Assembly (NCBI RefSeq): GCF_014652355.1
Contig: NZ_BMYQ01000002.1
Location: 186,001 to 250,000 of the forward strand
Direction of reading: 5' to 3'
From: Gemmobacter lanyuensis
Lineage (GTDB): Bacteria > Pseudomonadota > Alphaproteobacteria > Rhodobacterales > Rhodobacteraceae
Length of the DNA: 64,000 nt
A model generated the notes under the pieces. The model saw nothing but the letters and a program-made list of their open reading frames with translations, made no database searches and had not been told where the DNA came from. Shown here piece by piece: positions 60,679 through 64,000 of the stretch (its first letter is position 1; every line of letters starts with the position of its first letter). The translations under genes and the position numbers were made by a program.

Positions 60679-62198
60679 AGCAAGGCCCCAAGCCCGACCC
60701 CAAGTGCCACAAGCGCACCACCGACGAGCATCCAGACAGCCGGATGGGCCTGGCGCTGCGCGGGCTGCGGCAGTTCACTTTGGCGGATCAGCTGCGCTTC
60801 GACCAGCGCGGGCAGCTTCGGCCCGAACCGGCCCAGCACGCGGGCGGTTTGCACCAGATCCCGCAGCAAGGCGCGCGGTCCCACATTGGTCTTGATGTAA
60901 TCTTCGACCACCGGGCGGGCGACCTGCCAGATATTGATATGCGGGTCGAGGCTGCGGGCAACGCCTTCGACCACCACCATGGTGCGCTGCAGAAGGATCA
61001 GCTCGGTCCGGGTTTCCATCCCAAATCTCTCTGTCACTTCAAAGAGATAGGCGAGAAGTCGGGCCATCGAGATGCGGCTTGCATCCATGCCGAAGATCGG
61101 TTCTCCCACCACGCGCAGCGCGCGGGCGAATTCGTCGATGTCGCGGTCGGCGGGCACATAACCGGCCTCGAAATGCACCTCGGCCACGCGGCGGTAATCC
61201 TTGCGGATGAAGCCGAACAGGATTTCGGCATAGACGCGGCGGGTGTAATCATCCAGCCGCCCCATGATGCCAAAGTCATAGGCGATGATGGCACCATCCG
61301 GCCCGACCTTCAGGTTGCCGTGATGCATGTCGGCATGGAAAAAGCCGTCGCGCAGCGCGTGCCGCAGGAACAGCTGCAGCACCCGCGCGCCCAGCGCCAC
61401 GCGGTCATGCCCGGCGGCATCGATGGCGGCGGTGTCGGCCAGTGCAATCCCCTCGGCCCAGCCCAGCGTCATCACCTGTCGGCCCGAAAGGCCCCAATTG
61501 GGCTTGGGCACACGGAAACCTTCATCACCTTCGGTATTGGCGGCGAATTCGGCGGCGGCCGCGGCTTCAAGCCGCAGGTCCAGCTCTCCCATCACCACGC
61601 CTTCGAAATGCCGGATCACATCCATCGGCCGCAGGCGGCGCGACGCGGGCGAGAGTGTTTCGATCACGCGGGCGGCGAAATAGAAGGCGTCGATATCCTT
61701 GCGGAAGGCGCGCTCAATGCCGGGGCGCAGCACCTTGACGGCGACATCCTCGCCCGTTTCGGCCAGCCGCGCGCGATGCACCTGCGCGATCGAGGCGGCG
61801 GCCACAGGCTCGGAAAACTCGGAAAACACCTGGTCCACCGGCAGCGCCAGTTCGGCTTCGATGGTCTGTTTCGCGATTCCGACCGGGAAGGGGGGCAGTT
61901 TGTCCTGCAGGTATTTCAGCTGCTCGGCCATGTCTTCGCCCACGATATCGGGGCGCGTCGAAAGGATCTGGCCGAATTTGATATAGGCCGGGCCAAGTGC
62001 GGTCAGCGCACGGGTCGCAGGCGGCAGGGCCGGATCCCCCTTGAGGCCCAACCATTTGAACGGCCAGCCCAGCACCCGCGCGGCGGCGCGGATGCGCGGC
62101 GGCGCCTGCATCGCCTCAAGCACCACGCCGATGGCGCCGGTACGCTCCATCGTGGCAAGGGTGCGGACGAGGCGGATGATATTGTGGGGGCCACGCAT
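60675..62198 (-). CDS. ubiB: Ubiquinone biosynthesis kinase-like protein UbiB
   Basis: A 507-residue ABC1/ADCK-family atypical kinase required for ubiquinone synthesis. The family-specific KxGQ motif is in AYIKFGQILSTRPDIV, followed by ALPVDQVFSEFSEPVAAASIAQVHRA and HADMHHGNLKVGPDGAIIAYDFGIMG. A C-terminal membrane segment (WMLVGGALVALGVGLGALL) anchors it. It follows ubiE by one base. Confidence 0.97.
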   Translation of the reverse strand: MRGPHNIIRLVRTLATMERTGAIGVVLEAMQAPPRIRAAARVLGWPFKWLGLKGDPALPPATRALTALGPAYIKFGQILSTRPDIVGEDMAEQLKYLQDKLPPFPVGIAKQTIEAELALPVDQVFSEFSEPVAAASIAQVHRARLAETGEDVAVKVLRPGIERAFRKDIDAFYFAARVIETLSPASRRLRPMDVIRHFEGVVMGELDLRLEAAAAAEFAANTEGDEGFRVPKPNWGLSGRQVMTLGWAEGIALADTAAIDAAGHDRVALGARVLQLFLRHALRDGFFHADMHHGNLKVGPDGAIIAYDFGIMGRLDDYTRRVYAEILFGFIRKDYRRVAEVHFEAGYVPADRDIDEFARALRVVGEPIFGMDASRISMARLLAYLFEVTERFGMETRTELILLQRTMVVVEGVARSLDPHINIWQVARPVVEDYIKTNVGPRALLRDLVQTARVLGRFGPKLPALVEAQLIRQSELPQPAQRQAHPAVWMLVGGALVALGVGLGALL

Positions 62199-62199
62199 C

Positions 62200-62949
62200 T
62201 CAGATCTTCCAGCCGGAATGCAGTGCCGCGATACCGAGCGAGAGGTTGCGGTATTTCACCTGCCCGAAGCCCGCCTTGCGGATCATGCCGGCAAAGGTAT
62301 CCTGATCCGGGAATTTACGAATGCTTTCAACAAGATACTGATAGCTGTCACGATCATTGGCGATGATCTGCCCCATGACCGGGATCACATTGAAACTGTA
62401 GAGGTCATAGAGCTTTTGCATCATTTCGTTCGGCAACTGGCTGAATTCCAGCACCATGAGGCGCCCGCCGGGACGCAGCACGCGGTAGGCCTCATTCAGG
62501 GCGTCCTGCACCCGGGTCACGTTCCGGATGCCGAAGCTGATGGTATAAACGTCAAAGCTGTTGGCGGCGAAGGGCAGGGCCATGGCGTCGCCCACCACCC
62601 AATCAAGACTTTCGGCCATGCGGTCGGCCTCGGCCCGCTGGCGCCCCTCGATCAGCATGGATTCGGTCATGTCGCAGACCGTGGCATGGGCGCCCGGCGC
62701 GCGCTTCAGATAGCGGAACGACACATCCCCCGTGCCGCCCGCCACATCGAGCAGCCGGGTGCCGGGGCGCGGGGCCAGCCAGTCCATCATCGCATCCTTC
62801 CAGACGCGGTGGATGCCCATGCTCATGACATCGTTCATGATGTCGTACTTGCTGGCGACGCGGGTAAAGACGCCATGCACCATTCCGGCCTTTTCGGCCT
62901 CGTTCACGGTCTGAAAGCCGAAATGCGTCGTTTGCTGGTCGTCGGTCAT
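62200..62949 (-). CDS. ubiE: Ubiquinone/menaquinone C-methyltransferase UbiE
   Basis: A 249-residue methyltransferase. Motifs: [46 protein letters not shown] at the start, [13 protein letters not shown] for SAM and [18 protein letters not shown]. It methylates the quinone ring. I chose the ATG at 62947-62949. It is divergent from mutM across 94 bases. Confidence 0.98.
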   Translation of the reverse strand: MTDDQQTTHFGFQTVNEAEKAGMVHGVFTRVASKYDIMNDVMSMGIHRVWKDAMMDWLAPRPGTRLLDVAGGTGDVSFRYLKRAPGAHATVCDMTESMLIEGRQRAEADRMAESLDWVVGDAMALPFAANSFDVYTISFGIRNVTRVQDALNEAYRVLRPGGRLMVLEFSQLPNEMMQKLYDLYSFNVIPVMGQIIANDRDSYQYLVESIRKFPDQDTFAGMIRKAGFGQVKYRNLSLGIAALHSGWKI

Positions 62950-63043
62950 GGGATACTCGCCGGGGCTTGCCTTGTGGGCCTCGGCACTCCTTATAGGGCG
63001 ATGTGCGCGCGCTGCAATGCGCGGAACTGTCCGAAGGTGTGCG

Positions 63044-63895
63044 ATGCCCGAACTGCCAGAGGTGGAAACCGTCCGACGCGGCCTGTTGCCGGTGATGGAG
63101 GGGCGCGTGATTTTGCAGGCGCAGGTGAACCGCCCGGATCTGCGCTGGCCGCTGCCGCCGGGCATGGCCGAGCGGCTGACCGGCGCGCGGGTCGAGACGC
63201 TGCGGCGGCGGTCGAAATACATCCTCGCCGATCTCTCCACCGGCGAGACGCTGCTCGTGCATCTGGGCATGTCTGGGCGGATGCTGATTTCCGGCGCCAT
63301 GCTGGGCGATTTCCACCATGACCATCCGGCGCCCGCGAAACATGATCATGTCGTGCTGGATATGGAGGGGGGCGCCCGTGTCACCTTCAACGATGCGCGG
63401 CGGTTTGGCGCGATGGACCTGCTGCCCACGGCCACGGCGGCGGCGCATCCGCTTTTGGCCGTCATCGGGCCAGAGCCTTTGGGGAATGATTTCCACGAAG
63501 ATTACCTTGCCGGACGTCTGGCGGGGCGGAACACGCCGATCAAGGCCGCGCTGCTGGATCAGCATCTGGTGGCGGGTCTGGGCAATATCTACGTCTGTGA
63601 GGTGCTGTTCCGGGCGGGTATCCACCCTGCCCGCAAGGCGCGCGATGTGACCGGGTCCGAGGTCGCGCGGCTTGTCCCCCTGATCCGCGAGGTGCTGGCC
63701 GAGGCGATCGAGGCCGGGGGATCATCCTTGCGCGACTATCGGCAGGCCGATGGCGAGCTGGGCTATTTCCAGCACACCTTCCGCGTCTATGACCGCGAGG
63801 GGGCTGCCTGCCATCGTGCCGATTGTGCAGGCAGCATTGCCCGGATCGTGCAATCAGGGCGGTCGAGCTATTTCTGTCCGCAGTGTCAGCGGTAA
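63044..63895 (+). CDS. mutM: Formamidopyrimidine-DNA glycosylase
   Basis: A 283-residue bifunctional glycosylase/AP lyase removing oxidised purines. It begins [14 protein letters not shown], so the catalytic proline is exposed after methionine removal, and ends with the zinc finger ([27 protein letters not shown]). The ATG at 63044 is fixed by that catalytic proline; the open frame upstream is spurious. Confidence 0.98.
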   Translation: MPELPEVETVRRGLLPVMEGRVILQAQVNRPDLRWPLPPGMAERLTGARVETLRRRSKYILADLSTGETLLVHLGMSGRMLISGAMLGDFHHDHPAPAKHDHVVLDMEGGARVTFNDARRFGAMDLLPTATAAAHPLLAVIGPEPLGNDFHEDYLAGRLAGRNTPIKAALLDQHLVAGLGNIYVCEVLFRAGIHPARKARDVTGSEVARLVPLIREVLAEAIEAGGSSLRDYRQADGELGYFQHTFRVYDREGAACHRADCAGSIARIVQSGRSSYFCPQCQR

Positions 63896-63967
63896 CGCGG
63901 GCCCCATGCCCTTGCGCTGTGCGGCAAGGCTGCTAGGACTCTGCCCAGACCAAAGGGGAGCCTCCGC

Positions 63968-64000
63968 ATGGCCTATGAGACGCTGATCGTCGAGATCGAG
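63968..64000 (+). CDS. Enoyl-CoA hydratase, 5' end only
   Basis: The last 33 bases encode MAYETLIVEIE, which matches the start of the enoyl-CoA hydratase gene often found after mutM in this family. GGGGAG lies six bases before the ATG. The gene runs past the window. Identification rests on eleven residues and gene order. Confidence 0.65.
   Translation, partial: MAYETLIVEIE

Noticed and set aside
59817-62366. An open frame of about 850 codons on the plus strand across the phosphotransferase and ubiB genes
   Set aside because: It is antisense to ubiB and frame-shifted through the phosphotransferase; long open frames on the opposite strand are expected at this GC content, and the product has no domain.
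63910-63929. CCTTGC / GCAAGG inverted repeat after mutM
   Set aside because: It lacks a T tract; a terminator call would be weak, and the downstream gene follows closely.
1-64000. tRNA, rRNA, CRISPR arrays, transposons or prophage
   Set aside because: I scanned the intergenic spaces (all under about 215 bases) and found no cloverleaf, spacer-repeat array, transposase or integrase gene.

Overview
The window is GC-rich, densely packed chromosomal DNA from an alphaproteobacterium, most likely a member of the Rhodobacteraceae/Paracoccaceae (Rhodobacter-like). Pointers are the flaF/flbT flagellar system, the gene orders hslO-nudix-cca, methyltransferase-comF-grxC-nitrilase-marR and ubiB-ubiE-mutM-enoyl-CoA hydratase, and divergent or ATGA-overlapping genes with almost no spare sequence. 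No gap exceeds about 215 bases. I see no rRNA, tRNA, CRISPR array, transposase or prophage gene.

Layout. 1-7600: the end of a urease accessory cluster (ureF, ureG), a small helical protein convergent with an SCP2 protein, a perfect 16-bp parS palindrome beside the argG terminator, argG, two tandem paralogous membrane proteins, ilvA, and a divergent Hpt / receiver-SpoIIE phosphatase pair. 7.6-20.7 kb: housekeeping genes (two Nudix enzymes, hslO, cca, an ABC exporter, an RNA methyltransferase), an envelope group (lipoprotein L,D-transpeptidase, CAP lipoprotein, Tat-type L,D-transpeptidase, a 59-residue secreted protein), hemH, and the NDUFAF5-like, comF, grxC, nitrilase and marR genes.

20.7-35.3 kb: a compact surface-polysaccharide locus (Wza-like lipoprotein, epimerase, initiating sugar transferase, FlaA1/CapD protein, YjbH, YjbF and a YjbE-like peptide), a YihY protein, then tamA-tamB. 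35.4-42.9 kb: a complete D-xylose system with a ROK repressor divergent from xylF-xylH-xylG-xylB-xylA; an inverted repeat lies next to the repressor start and an attenuating hairpin follows xylF.

43.5-59.8 kb: a flagellar island with secretion genes (flhA, fliR, flhB, fliQ, fliI), rod and base genes (flgB, flgC, fliE, flgF, flgG, flgH, flgA, fliL, flgJ), hook-assembly genes (fliK, flgD), a lytic transglycosylase, and the flagellin group (DUF1217, flbT, flaF, fliC). The motor, C-ring, MS-ring, P-ring and hook genes are absent, so the set must be completed elsewhere. 59.8-64.0 kb: a phosphotransferase, ubiB, ubiE, mutM and the first codons of an enoyl-CoA hydratase, an order usually found close to dnaA. 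Together with parS this suggests an origin-proximal segment.

The points most worth a second look are the parS site, the NDUFAF5-like protein that lacks a glycine-rich SAM loop, the two paralogous YjbE-like secreted peptides at separate envelope loci, the minimal polysaccharide locus, and the split flagellar peptidoglycan-hydrolase/rod-scaffold functions.
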